Assembly: GCF_901000735.1 (NCBI RefSeq)
Contig: NC_081543.1
Location: 16,147,574-16,211,573, forward strand
Reading direction: 5' to 3'
DNA: 64,000 bases
Origin: Corylus avellana
Lineage: Eukaryota > Streptophyta > Magnoliopsida > Fagales > Betulaceae
This document shows, one piece after another, positions 44,498 to 55,876 of the stretch (its first letter is position 1; each line of letters opens with the position of its first letter). The notes below the pieces were generated by a model that worked only from the letters and a program-made list of their open reading frames with translations, ran no database searches and was not told the DNA's origin. The translations under genes were made by a program, and so were the position numbers.

Positions 44498-45554
44498 ACA
44501 AAAGTTTGTAGTTTGTGTTTTATGTTTTTTTTTTTTAGCTTGAACAAAAGAGCCTCATTATTCTTAGAAGAACAAAAGAGAGACACAGAGACTTTTAGCA
44601 TTACTCTGCCACATAACTCCATTAAATGGATGTAAATGCATTACATTAATTAATGGGAAACTTCTTCATTTCAAAAACAAATAATAATAATAAATAAATT
44701 AATGGGAAATTTGTAAAATTAATGCATGTGGTTTACTTTATTTATAATTAATTTTATGTAATATCAAAATAAACTTAAGAGGTCTGTGAGGAATGTCAAA
44801 AATAATTTAGTCCTTATAGTAAAATTTTATCTAATGATTTAACACATTCCGTTAACGTGACATGACTTAAATAGGACATGTGCCACTATGTTTTTGGGTC
44901 TGGCATGTCACACTATCGAAATCTATTAAGTCAATGCACAAAATTTGACAATATATATGGAGTAAATTATATATTTTTTTGAATACTTCAAGAACTTTTG
45001 AGTTCATTTTAATACCACACGGAGCTAATTACAAATCAGATAAACTATAATGACTAATTTTGAATTTTTTTTTTTAATTAATTGAGAAAGGAACTCCCCC
45101 TCTCTCTTGACTTGATCTGTATTACTTTAAAAAAAAATGTTAAAATATAAATTAAATTTATAAATTTATATTTTTCAATTAGCTTAAACTTTTAGAACAA
45201 GAAAGAGAAGCAAATGAACATGACTATTCATCGTCATTTTTATTTCTAGCTTATGTTGTTTCCCGACAACAACACGGATCAACAAATCATGAATGAAGTA
45301 TGTCATGCACACGACAAAAAAAAAATCAGCTGAACATAGTGGCTCAAAAAAACAAAAACATTGCTACTTTTTAGGTTTAATTATTACACATATGTCACGC
45401 TGGGTATGACATATATGTAACAAGAGAATTGCTACACTTACGTAGGCTTTTTACTAACAAACCTTATGTACTGACGTGGCAAGGAAATAGGCAAAAAAAA
45501 ATTTGGGACCACATTGCCCAAGAGAGACCAGCTTTTCCTGCACAGCTTGAAGAA
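44248..45554. other. AT-rich intergenic stretch
   Basis: A 69-base T-run occupies 44427-44495. Beyond it I see no gene. At 45420-45490 GCTACACTTACGTAGGC, CTTATGTACTGACGTGGCA and neighbours resemble the end of a small DNA transposon, without a visible partner end. Confidence 0.5.
44427..44495. repeat. 69-base T homopolymer
   Basis: An uninterrupted T-run preceded by CTTCTTCTTCTT. It lies about 180 bp past the gene B stop codon. It could be the reverse-strand tail of a retroposon or a sequencing or assembly artefact. Confidence 0.8.
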
Positions 45555-45635
45555 ATGGAGAACTTCCTATTCACCTTTGAATCAATGAACAAGGGGCATC
45601 CAGACAAGCTCTGTGATCAAGCCTGTGGTTCCTGA
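45555..45635 (+). pseudogene. S-adenosylmethionine synthetase N-terminal fragment
   Basis: Codons from the ATG at 45555 read MENFLFTFESMNKGHPDKLC followed by DQ, then diverge and stop at 45633-45635. This is the conserved start of plant S-adenosylmethionine synthetase, including the GHPDK motif that contacts ATP. Only about 22 of about 390 residues are present. It directly abuts a Copia LTR (45643). It is a captured or retroposed scrap, not a gene. Confidence 0.8.
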
Positions 45636-45642
45636 AAAGTAC

Positions 45643-46040
45643 TGTTGTAAGTGCACTGGTGAGTGCTGTGTCCTACATTGAGAAAATATAAAAGAAAAGA
45701 GTGTTTAATATACCTAAGTGGACCTTAGCCCATTAACTTAGGCTTTTGGGCTAGATTTGTGTTCAGTTATGTATATTAATGTACTCTTGGTAAAAATTTC
45801 ATAACCACTTTATCTCCCAACAATAGTATCAGAGCCTAATTATATGATGGCTGGGATTGGCACATCTTTTACGAAATTTGACGTGATGAAGTTCAATGGA
45901 ATTGGTAATGTCAAGGATTTGTTGGTGCAACAATGAGTGATAAAGTTCGACGGAACTGGTAATTTCAGATTATGGCAAAGACATGTCAAGAATTTGTTGG
46001 TGAAACAAGGAATGGTTAAGGTGTATGGTGAAGGGTAGGT
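45643..46040 (+). mobile_element. Truncated Copia element: 5' LTR, primer site and gag start
   Basis: A short LTR (45643-45822) runs from TGTTGTAAGTGCACTGGTGA to ATCTCCCAACA. TAGTATCAGAGCC, a one-base variant of the initiator tRNA-Met primer site, follows. A gag start begins near 45844 (MMAGIGTSFTKFDVMKFNG, later WQRHVKNLLVKQG). The element ends abruptly near 46040, where ankyrin/PGG sequence begins. Confidence 0.8.
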
Positions 46041-46043
46041 GAG

Positions 46044-46250
46044 CAGCCATCCAATAAAATCAGGAGGAAGGAGGAAGAAAAGTGTAACGTTTGTTAGGTA
46101 AAAGACGACAATATTTATTCCATAAAAGACTCCCACAACTACAAGTTTGTCTCAAGATGGATTAACTTCACTGTTAGGGTTGAACCACAGTACGGTTGTA
46201 AACAAAACTTTAGAACCCACAAAAATAAAAGCAAAATATCACAAGAGTAA
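46044..46250 (-). pseudogene. Relic of ankyrin/PGG exon 2 end and intron
   Basis: The minus strand encodes GVFYGINIVVFYLTNVTLFF then LLPPDFIG, matching the shifted frame at positions 3-86 of gene A. On its other side the sequence matches gene A intron (ACAAAACTTTAGAACCCAC against 976-995). Everything between about 115 and 975 of gene A is missing. It is a deleted duplicate. Confidence 0.8.
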
Positions 46251-47462
46251 TATTAGTTATGTATTTTCATAAGAGTTTATTGATTGATGACTCAATCCTA
46301 ATTTTTCTTATGGACTTTGTAATAGCTCATATATTTTAAAGTTGTTATCTTATGAATAAAGCAATTAGAATTAATCAAAATCAGTGTTTGCGTTGTGAGG
46401 TCTAGATTTCTCTAAAAACCTAATTTTTCTTTTATGGACTTAATTTGAAATCAAATGGAAAAAATAAAATCAAATGGGAAATTGGAGAGGATCCAGTTTC
46501 GAAGATTGTGTTCAATGTTTAAAACCAAATGGGAAAAATAAATAAATAAATAAATACTAGAAAATTGAAAGTTTCTAAAATATTTTATTCAATTACAAAC
46601 TCCTCTCTTTATAAATTTCCATTTTTCTCTTTATAAGATTGTATCACCATTCAAGCCTTATTCAGATTTAAATTATTCTCTTCTTCCCCATAATTTCCTT
46701 ATTTGCCAGCAACTCAGTCTTTGAAGTTATTAAAATCCTTCCATAGTTGATTAGCGATAAAAAAAAAAGTTAGTTACCAAAAAATCAATCAATCACTTTC
46801 ATTATTAGTTTTTTATTTGATTTTTCAAAATATTTTTACAATTAAGAACAACGAAATTAAAATTGATAAAATCTTACCTAAGATCAATAATGTCACAAGA
46901 GAGATTAAATGAATTAGCCATATTATCAATTGAAAAGAGGATGTTAGAAAATTTTGAATATAAAAATTTAATTAGTAATTTTGCATCCCAAAAAGTGAGA
47001 AGAATGATTTTTCAATAAAAATATAATTAATTTTAAAATAAATATTATTTAATTAATATTTAAATATTAAAAAAAATATATCCCACTTAAACTTTTCGCC
47101 TAAGTCCTCAAAATATATCGAGCCGGCCTTGCTCAACCTCCATGGCTCTCTATGGCCCCTTCATTTGATTTGATAACGTATTCAAATACAAAAATCTGTT
47201 TCAGGCTGAGTAAAGTACAAATAAAAGGCAAAAGAATAAGCTTAAAAAAAAAAAAAAAAAAAAGGGGTGAAAGCATAAGAAATAATTTTGCATATTCCCA
47301 AATTTTGTTTCATTAATTATTCTTTCATGAATAGACTAACCAACTGTGTAACTCTGCACTTCAAATTTATGTACTCTAAAAATTTTAAAAGAGCACGTAA
47401 AAAAGTGTGAGAGTAAAAATTGAGTGTTTGTAATATTAGTCAGCGTAAAATAATTGCTTAAC
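46251..47462. other. AT-rich intergenic stretch
   Basis: I see no gene and no bounded repeat. A-runs lie at 46758 and 47242-47261. Confidence 0.5.
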
Positions 47463-47681
47463 GTAGAAAAGGAAAGCAAGGGCAAGGTCAACCCAAACTA
47501 TTTCGGTTTATGCTCAGACAGAAACATGTAAAAGACAGTCAAAAGGGGATATGGATGGGAATCTCTTAGGAGAGAAGAGAGGGAGGAGAAGTGGGTCGAG
47601 TAGGGAGGAGCAAAGTAGTTTGGAGAAAAAATTTAATGCTTTGGGATTGGCGGGTGTTGCTCCACAGCACCGCCGACCACA

Positions 47682-48300
47682 ATGACCACCCTCAGCTGGA
47701 ACTGTTGGGGGCGTGGAAACCCACGGACAGTTCGCGAACTTTGTCAGTTGTGCAAAGTCAAGAGACGCAACCTCGTTTTCCTTATGGAAACCAAGGTACG
47801 ACAAAAAAAAAAAAAAAGATGGAGAAAATAAGAAGCAAGGTGGGATTTCGAAATTGCTTTGTTGTGGATTGTGTGGGACGAAGTGGAGGTTTAGCATTGC
47901 TATGGAAGGAGGACTTGGATCTTGAAATCCGAAACTATAGTCATAGACATATTAACGTTATAGTTACTCCAAAGAGGGGGGGGGGGGAAGTTGGAAATTG
48001 ACGGGGTTTTATGGGAACCCGAAACCTTATAAGAGACACGAAGCATGGGCACTTCTATGCCATTTAGCTGGTCTTGATCCTAAGTCGTGGGTCTGCTTTG
48101 GAGATTTTAATGAGATCATGGATAGAGCTGAAAAAAGGGGTGGTAATGAGCAGGCTTTGGGTCAAATGGATGCTTTTTGAAATACCCTTTCTTTTTGTGA
48201 GTTGTCGGATCTCGGGTGTAATGGGTCATGTTTTACATGGAATAATGGGCAAGAAGGGGATTCTTTTCTCCAGACCAGACTGGATAGGGTGATATAGCAA
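47682..48300 (+). pseudogene. LINE endonuclease domain
   Basis: Frames hold TLSWNCWGRGNPRTVRELC and LVFLMETK, the APE-type endonuclease start. SWVCFGDFNEIMDRAEKRGG follows with the DFNE metal-binding motif. It is frameshifted around an A-run (47803-47817) and a G-run (47977-47986). Confidence 0.8.
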
Positions 48301-48645
48301 ATGCTGAATGGTGCGCAATTCACCCTGACGTGATTATTTCAAGTGAAGTTGTACTCAATTCGGACCATATGCTGCTATTGTTTACTTATAACAGCTTCGG
48401 CCAGGGTGGGAGGAGGATGAAATTCTTCAGGTATGAGGCTCACTGGACGAAGGAAAAAGGATCAAAGGATGTGGTTAGGCAAGTCTGGAAGAAAAAAAAT
48501 CAAGCATGAGGACAGGTGGAGAAATATGCAGGGAAAACTTGATAGTTGCTTAAAGGGACTATTAAGGTGGAGAAAGAAGGAGCTGGGGGGAGAAGAGAAA
48601 GAGCTGAGTTATAAAACCCAACAATTAAAAGAGCTTTAGCGTGGG

Positions 48646-50165
48646 ATGGGGGACTCGGAGAGAGAAAAAATATTGGGCCTCAAAAAAGAGTTGCAGACAC
48701 TTTTGGAAAAAGAAGAAATAAAGTGGAAACAAAAATCAAAGGAGGCATGGCTCAAGGAGGGAGATAAAAATATTAAATACTTCCACGCATGTGCAACCCA
48801 AAGAAATCAAAGAAATTCCATTGACAGTATTATTGACGAGCAAGGGCGGTCTAGGGAGTCAAAAGGGGACGTGGAGCAAGTGTTTGTTAATTGTTACCAA
48901 ACCTTATTTACATTAGAGGCCCAAACTGAACCAAACCTCTGCTTGGAAGAGCTTGAGTGCCGTGTGTCCTCCGAGATGAATGAAGGTTTGATGAGGGACT
49001 TTTCTGTAGAGGTGGTAACTACAACTTTGAAACAAATGTCACCCCACAAAGCCCTGGGACCCGATGGTTTCTCTGCGGGTTTTTTTCTTGACATTTGGGA
49101 GGTGGTGGGTGAGGAGGTATGTCAATCTGTACTAGCAATTTTAAATTCTAGTATAATTGAAAGGGAACTCAATTTTACTTATATAGCACTTATACCTAGG
49201 ACTCCTAATCCTAAAAGGGTGACGGAGTTTAGGCCTATAAGTTTGTGTAATGTTTTTTATAAGATTATCTCCAAAGTTTTTGCTAATAGAATTAAGGTGA
49301 TTTTGCCTAACCTGATTTCTATGAACCAAAGTGCCTTTATGCCGGGGAGGTTGATCACTGATAATATTTTGGCCGCCTATGAGACATTGAATTCTATGCA
49401 TACTCGTATGTGGGGTAAGGAGGGGTATATGGCTATAAAATTAGACATGAGCAAGGCATATAATAGGGTGGAGTGGGACTTCCTGGAGGCTATTATAAGA
49501 AGAATGGGTTTCACTTAAAGGTGGGTTAACCTCATCATGATGTGTGTTCGTTCAACCAACTATGCCCTCTTGGTGAATAGTAATCCTGTGGGCCATATTT
49601 AGACTTCACGGGACTTAAGGCAAGGAGACCTCATTTCACCTTATTTGTTCTTACTTTGTGTGGAGGCGTTGAGCTCTCTCCTTGTCAAGGCAGGGCAAAA
49701 TGGGTATATTGAAGGGGTGCCTACCTCAAAAAGGGGCCCTAAGATCAATCACCTATTTTTTGTAGATGACAGTTTACTGTTTTGCAGGGCTGATTTGATG
49801 CACTGGAACCGGATAACAAAAGTTTTGGGTACTTATGAACGTGTGTCAGGACCACGGTGAACAATGAAAAAACTGCTATCTTTTTTAGCAGGAATACTAA
49901 GATCCAGGTGAAGAAAAAAAATTTAGAAGTGGCTGGAATTTAAGATTCCCAACGGTTTGATACGTACTTGGGGATCCTGGCTTTAGTTGAAAAATCGAAT
50001 ATGGCAGAATTCCAAAGCATCAAGACCCGGGTGTGGAAGAGGTTGCAAGACTGGAAATTGAATTTCCTTTCTCAAGCTGGAAAAGAGATATTGATAAAGA
50101 CGGTAGTTCAAGCGATCCCTATGTATAGCATGAGTGTCCCTTCTACCAAAGGCTTTATGCAATGA
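48646..50165 (+). pseudogene. LINE reverse transcriptase
   Basis: The 48646-49518 frame has KQMSPHKALGPDGFSAGFF, TEFRPISLCNVFYKIISK, NQSAFMPGRLITDNILAAYE and AIKLDMSKAYNRVEW. After a stop, 49645-49860 carries the catalytic box HLFFVDDSLLFCRA (FVDD). 49968-50165 has WKLNFLSQAGKEILIKTVVQ. All L1 reverse transcriptase blocks are recognisable but split into at least three frames. Confidence 0.88.
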
Positions 50166-50250
50166 TATTAATTCTTTGATGAAGAGATTTTGGTGGGGGA
50201 ATCAATCAAATGAGAAACGCATACATTGGATGACTTGAGAGAAGCTAGGA

Positions 50251-50673
50251 GTGGCAAAATCACAAGGTGGTATGGGGTTTAGGGATCTTCTCATTTTCAA
50301 CCAAGCTCTCTTGGCAAAACAATGTTGGCAGTTATGGACCTCGTGGGACAGTTTGATGGCACAGATTCTAAAAGCAAAACACCATCCAAATTGCACCATT
50401 TTGGAGGCACAAATGGGGCCCAAACGTTCCTTCGCTTGGCGGAGTGTTCAAGGGACCTGCAAAGTAGTTAGTGATGGGTTGATTTGGCGGGTTGAGGATG
50501 GATCAAATGTCCAAATTTGGGGTGACAAATGGCTTCACAACCCATCCACCTATATGGTGAAATCTCCTCTAAAGGTTTTGAATGCAGAAGCAAAAGTGAA
50601 GGAGTTAATTCACCATGAGGGGCAGGGGTGGAAATTAACATTGTTAAGAGAAATTTTCAGTTTGGAGGACTAG
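50251..50673 (+). pseudogene. LINE post-RT region
   Basis: It has QGGMGFRDLLIFNQALLAKQ and CWQLW, then AWRSVQGTCKVVSDGLIWRV and GDGSNVQIW-like DGSNVQIWGDKWL. This is the conserved region between reverse transcriptase and the zinc finger of plant L1 elements. The zinc finger itself resumes beyond the LTR insertion (57377-57490, with CLICSLEAETTFHALWDC). Confidence 0.8.
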
Positions 50674-50930
50674 GTGGCTATTGAATCGGTTCCATTCAGT
50701 TGCCTCAATCAGTCGGACAAGTTGGTGTGGAGAGGGACTCAAAATGGCATGTTCTCGGTGAGTAGTGCATACCACATGTTGAAAGAGCAGGACAGCGGCC
50801 AACAACCTGAGAGTTCTAATAGAAGGGGGCACAACATTTTATAGAAGGGAATTTGGAACATGCACTCTCCAAATGCAGTTAAAAATTTCATGTGGAAAGC
50901 TTGTAAAAACCTCATACCGATGAAGGATAA

Positions 50931-52418
50931 TGATAAGTGCCAAAATATTCGTATTTTAACCCTTAACTTATATTGTTAATTCCTTAGTTTTGTTAGTTTG
51001 TGCTATTTTATTTTCTTTTTGTGTTTTCTGTGTTTTTGTAGGTAATGGAAGAAAATAAAGCGTTTCCGGAAAAGTTCCAAGCTTAAAGGTAAAATTGGGA
51101 AGATCTAGAAGATATGGTTAAGCTTAACCAATCATGGTTAAGTTTAAACAAATAAAGGAAAGTATTAAATCGGAATTTGTCAAATTGGAGGCAAAATCGG
51201 ATTGGACTCAAATTTGGATTCTGCACATGTCTCAGTATTTTGACCATAACTTTCAGTTCAAATATCTGATTGAGGTGATTCAATTAGCGTCTAGAAGCTA
51301 ACTCCAAAGTCTACAAATCATTGTGAAAAAGCATTTTCCTAATTTGGACTGCCGCTATGCCAAAATCACCCCATAAGATAGGAAAGCAATTCTGGACGAA
51401 TCCTATTCTGATTTGGACTTAGGTTTTCTTTATTCTACTTGGGCTAGGACTTAAATCTCTGAATTTCATAGGATTACTAGGGCTTATAGGACTCTCCTAA
51501 GCCATGTAAATAGATCTCTAAGCCTCACAATTCAATACACAATTTGAAGGAGACAACTTTGGGGAGAGGAATTTGAGGCTACTTCAAGGAGTCGTTTTTG
51601 GTTCTTTCTTTCCCTTTTCTTTTTAGTTTTATTTTAATTATGTGTAACTAACTTTTAAGGAGGGCTTGATTGAAGCCCTAATTATGTTTATTTAATATTT
51701 CAATATTGACGCCTTTATGATAATCATATTGTGATGTTTAACTTGATTAATGCCTATTTTCTTGAATTCCTCATATGTGTATGATTGGCCATTATATGCA
51801 TGTGATATGGACTAGTTAATTAAATCAATTTGGATAACCGAGTCCTAGGTTTAATAAGAGTAACAAAAGAAATCCACACCAGGTTCTTGCGTTAATCAAC
51901 ATAGGGAACTGGAAGTAGATACCCATGCCCCATGCCTTATGTGTTTGTCGATTTCCACAGATTTATGCTTTCTTAAAGAATAACTTAGTAGACACCCATG
52001 CTAAATCCTTTAAGAAAGAAAAAAGTTAGAGTATACACCCATGCCTAACTCGTTGCCTAGGAAAATCTATAGATTAAGGAGTCTACACCCATGCCTTTAG
52101 GTTGGCAAGTATTAAGTATTCATAATATGATTGGATCATTGACATATTGTTATATTATCTAAGTATAATTAGTGGTAGATATCAAAGTCCTACGTTTTCC
52201 TTTATCTTTATCTTTATCTTTATCTTTATTTCTTTTCCTTAGTATTAATATCAATCTCGTGACAATTTTGATATTTTAATTAATTCTAAATAAAATCAAC
52301 AATCCTCGTGGGATCGATCTCGTACTTGTTGCAGTATATTATCGTTTGATCTTGTGCACTTGCGAGTAAGATGTACCAAGTATTTGCCTCTTAATTTAGG
52401 TGGGTATTTGGCACAACA
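50931..52418 (+). repeat. Athila/Tat-like 5' LTR
   Basis: It ends TTTGGCACAACA directly before the primer-binding site. It contains TTTATCTTTATC repeats (52199-52229) that also occur in the 3' LTR. Confidence 0.92.
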
Positions 52419-52696
52419 AGTTTTTGGCGTCGTTGCCAAGGATTATTTGATTTTGTTTGGAATTTTTTTTCCTTAGTTTATTTATTTATTTTTTTGTTTT
52501 TCTAGTTTTTCGCAATTACTGTTCTGCCTCCGGAGGTTCGCTCAAGCACCCATTCCAGTGTGATCGAGCGCACCTCACGGTGCGATGGATCGCACATCCG
52601 AACAGCAACACAGAAACTGTTTTAACTACATATCTGGTTTATTTCTTTTATTTTTGTTTTTCTTTTGTTATTTAATTTTCTTTTTGTTTTAATCAT

Positions 52697-53681
52697 GTTG
52701 AGAAACAATACACCTCCGGTGCGAAGACCTATGAAAAATTCATTCAGTCCCCAGATCCTCAACCAGCCATCATGCATTAATTTTTAGCCCATTGTGCAGA
52801 GCAGTTACAATTTATCTCCGCTGCTCAATATGAGTCCACACTATAAAGGCACACCTACAGAGAACCCATATTAGCATATTCGAGAATTCTGTGATCTCTA
52901 TAGGACTTAGAATGTTCTGGGTTTAACTCCAGAAGAAATTAGGTTAATCCTCTTCCCTTTTTCTTTAAAAGATAATGCTAAGAGATGGTACAATTCTTTG
53001 GCCACACGTTCTATTCATACTTGGGATGAGATGGCCACAAAGTTCTTAAAGAATTTTTTCCCAGCCCATAAGACAAGGCAATTGAGAAAGAAAATTCTGA
53101 CTTTCCAACAAAAAGATGGAGACCCTTTCTTCGAGGCATGGGAACACTTTAAAGAACTACTTCTCAGATGCCCTCATCACAATATAGCTCAAGATGATCA
53201 GGTACTGACATTCTATGAGGGTTTAAATGACCCTAACAAGAGTCTTGTAGATTTAGCTTGTGGTAGCATGTTTATGGAGAAAAGCAGCGAGGAGGCCATG
53301 GAGCTCTTCGAGACATTGAGTGAGCACTCTAAACAATTCACATCTAAAGGGAGACAAGGATTCAAAGGAAAAGCCATACATGAAGAGAGCACCGATGGTG
53401 GAAGTCAGGCTCAAATGGCTGCCATGGAGAAAAAGCTGGGCATGCTCATGAAAGCTATGACTAATCATAGCAATGCCCCTGTTCAACAAGTTACACAAGT
53501 TGAGGTATGTGCCATATGTTCCCATATTGACCACACCACTAAGACTTGTCCCATGTTTTCAATTGTAGATCAGGAGACATCTCTCATCAATTGGTTCAAC
53601 ATTATCATGAAGAGGAGCTATCTCCAATCGATTGGCCTCAACAATACTAAGAAGAAGAAGAGTGCCAAAGTCAATCGGTGA
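52697..53681 (+). pseudogene. Athila/Tat-like gag
   Basis: After a leader starting at the ATG at 52697, the main frame has RLILFPFSLKDNAKRWYNSL, SIHTWDEMATKFLKNFFPAH and KTRQLRKKILTFQQKDGD, the retrotransposon gag domain of this lineage. A degenerate CCHC-type motif (CAICSHIDHTTKTCP) follows near 53510. Stops interrupt the first part (52697-52900). Confidence 0.8.
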
Positions 53682-54464
53682 CCACTTCTCATGGACAATA
53701 CATGAAGGACGAGTGCACTTATTATCATGAGCAAACAACCACCACACCTAGGAATGAAGAAACTGTTGAGGAAATTTTTTGTGAGCCAAGTCTTGAGGAC
53801 CCATTGGGAGAGCGCTTAGATGAATTTGGAGATGACCTAGACCTGGACAAGCTATTTGAGTATGCTGAAACTTCTAATTAGCCAAGTCTTGAGGATCCGG
53901 TGGGAGAGCATTTTGATCAAATTGCATGTGACCTAGATCTTGACAAATTCCTCAAGCAAGCTGAGATGTGTAGTGAGCCAAGTCTGAAGGATCCATTGGA
54001 AGAGTGCTTCGCTCAATTTGAATTTGTTCTGGACCTTGACATGGTACAAGCAAGCTGAGGCCTTATTGGATTCCACTCTTGAGAACTACAAGGTGGAAGA
54101 GAAAAAGGAGGAGCAAACTGAGGTTCTAGAGGAACCACATCAGGGAAAGGAAGAGAGCACTGAGACTTCTGTAACATCAGCTCCTATTCTCGAATTACCA
54201 AAAGTCCAAGAGAGAAGTCTATTGGGGTTATGTGATGAGCAAATTGAGGACATCAAGATAGAAAAGCTCCCCGAGTTTTCTACTTATTTTATTCTAGTTC
54301 ATGATTCCCTTCCGGATAAGAAATTGTTTGAGAAGACTCAGAATGGTCTACCCCAATCTATAGACAGTTGGAATCACCCTGAAATAGAAAAAATCCGTTC
54401 TCTTTGGTGCAAGAAAAGGAAAGACTGGTGCTTCAAGTTTAAAAAGAGACAACAGTCTGGTTAA
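53678..54464 (+). pseudogene. Acidic post-gag frames of the Athila/Tat-like element
   Basis: Repeated phrases EPSLEDPLGERLDEFGDDLD (53790-53850) recur at about 53880 and 53970, forming three diverged tandem units of about 95 bp. They are followed by an acidic region (KVEEKKEEQTEVLEEPHQGK). The frames have no recognised domain and occupy the place of the polymerase. Confidence 0.6.
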
Positions 54465-55876
54465 AGACGTTAAACATAGCGCTCATGGGAGACACCCTAT
54501 AGCATATCCTTCTTATTTCTTTGTTTGTTTGTTTTTATTTCATTTCTATTTTATCTTTATTTTATTTTTATTTTGTTTTTGTTTTCCTTTGTTACTATAG
54601 TGTTTTGTTTTGCAGGAATAAGTGTGCTTCAATTCAAGTTTGGGGGTATGCTATGAGCCATGCTATTCCAAATAGTTTCGTCCATCTCCCGGGTAAGGTC
54701 TTTCCATGTTATACACACATTGGGACAATGTATAATTTAAGTTTGGGGGTATGAGAAACACTGTACACACACTTTGTCCAATTTTTGAAAAAGAAAAAAA
54801 ATATGTATGTTAATGTTTTCTTAAAATTTTGGTTGATCTTAAAAATTGTGATTTGATTCTCATTGGTGAGCTTAAAATTTTGAACACATGAACTGATGAT
54901 AGGATTTTTCAATTTGGTTACTTGCTTTTGGCAATTGAAAAAATCACATGTTTGATCTGATCTTACATAAGCACATTAGCACACAATTTGTGGGATATGA
55001 CATGAAAGTCTAATGCGTGTGTTTCTATGTCTTGGGTGAAACTGGATGACTTATTACATGGATACTTTGGCATATGTATTTATATGTGTGAGTGTGTGAT
55101 AAAAAAAAAAAAAAAAAAAAAAATCATTGATAAGCTTTTCATTAAGTAACTGGACCTTTTGCCTCAAAGCATTGAGTGTTCATGTCAAAAGGTGAAGAAT
55201 TTTGATTTGGTTAAAGTCTTGGTTAGTTTGGTTTTGTAGCCTTTTTAACACGAGTTAGTAAGTCCTAAAGGATGTTTTACACCTAATACCCTAAAACCAT
55301 CTGGTTTGGGAGTCATTGACTTAACACTCGCTACATGGTTCACTTAGAAAGATTAAGGGAACCAAAAATTGCACAGCCTAACCAAAAAAAAAAAAAAGTT
55401 ATACCACAGATATTCATTCTAATGGAGATTTCAGTGAACTTTGAGATATTGAGACTTTGCATATTAGAATTAATTGGAAGCTTCATATTTTTGTGCTAGT
55501 TCACTTTACACTATGTCAAACTTGTGATGCCTTAGCTTGTCTTTTGAAAGTAATTAGACTTTAAAATTCCAATTCATTGTGAAGATGAAGTTTATCTTTT
55601 TAAGTTTGCTAATGAATGAGAATCATGGTTTTGAGTGACACTTGAATTTTTGAATAACATGATTTTTGCATAATGTTTGTGGATAACATTCCTGGAAAAC
55701 CCTCACGAAACATTACTCGTCCTCCAGGGAATTCCTAAGGGTTTAAAAGGCTTGTTGCATACACTAAATGCAATCGTACATCCCATGAAAGATGGATTTA
55801 TCATTTTGTTTTCTGTTTTTTATTTTGTTTTTAGTTTCGTATTGCTAAGAGACTAGCAATATGTAAGTTTAGGGTG
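54465..55876. other. Non-coding interior before the 3' LTR
   Basis: No protein is seen. Phrases such as CAAGTTTGGGGGTATG (54636-54651, 54741-54756) are polypurine-tract-like. Much of it matches 7500-8710 in reverse orientation, confirming the shared family. A-run at 55100-55122. Confidence 0.7.

Noticed and set aside
44343..44622. Poly-phenylalanine or poly-lysine protein
   Set aside because: It is the translation of the T homopolymer.
45840..46136. A single 98-residue minus-strand protein
   Set aside because: Its first third is PGG-gene relic and the remainder is antisense to Copia gag; it is a fusion at a breakpoint.
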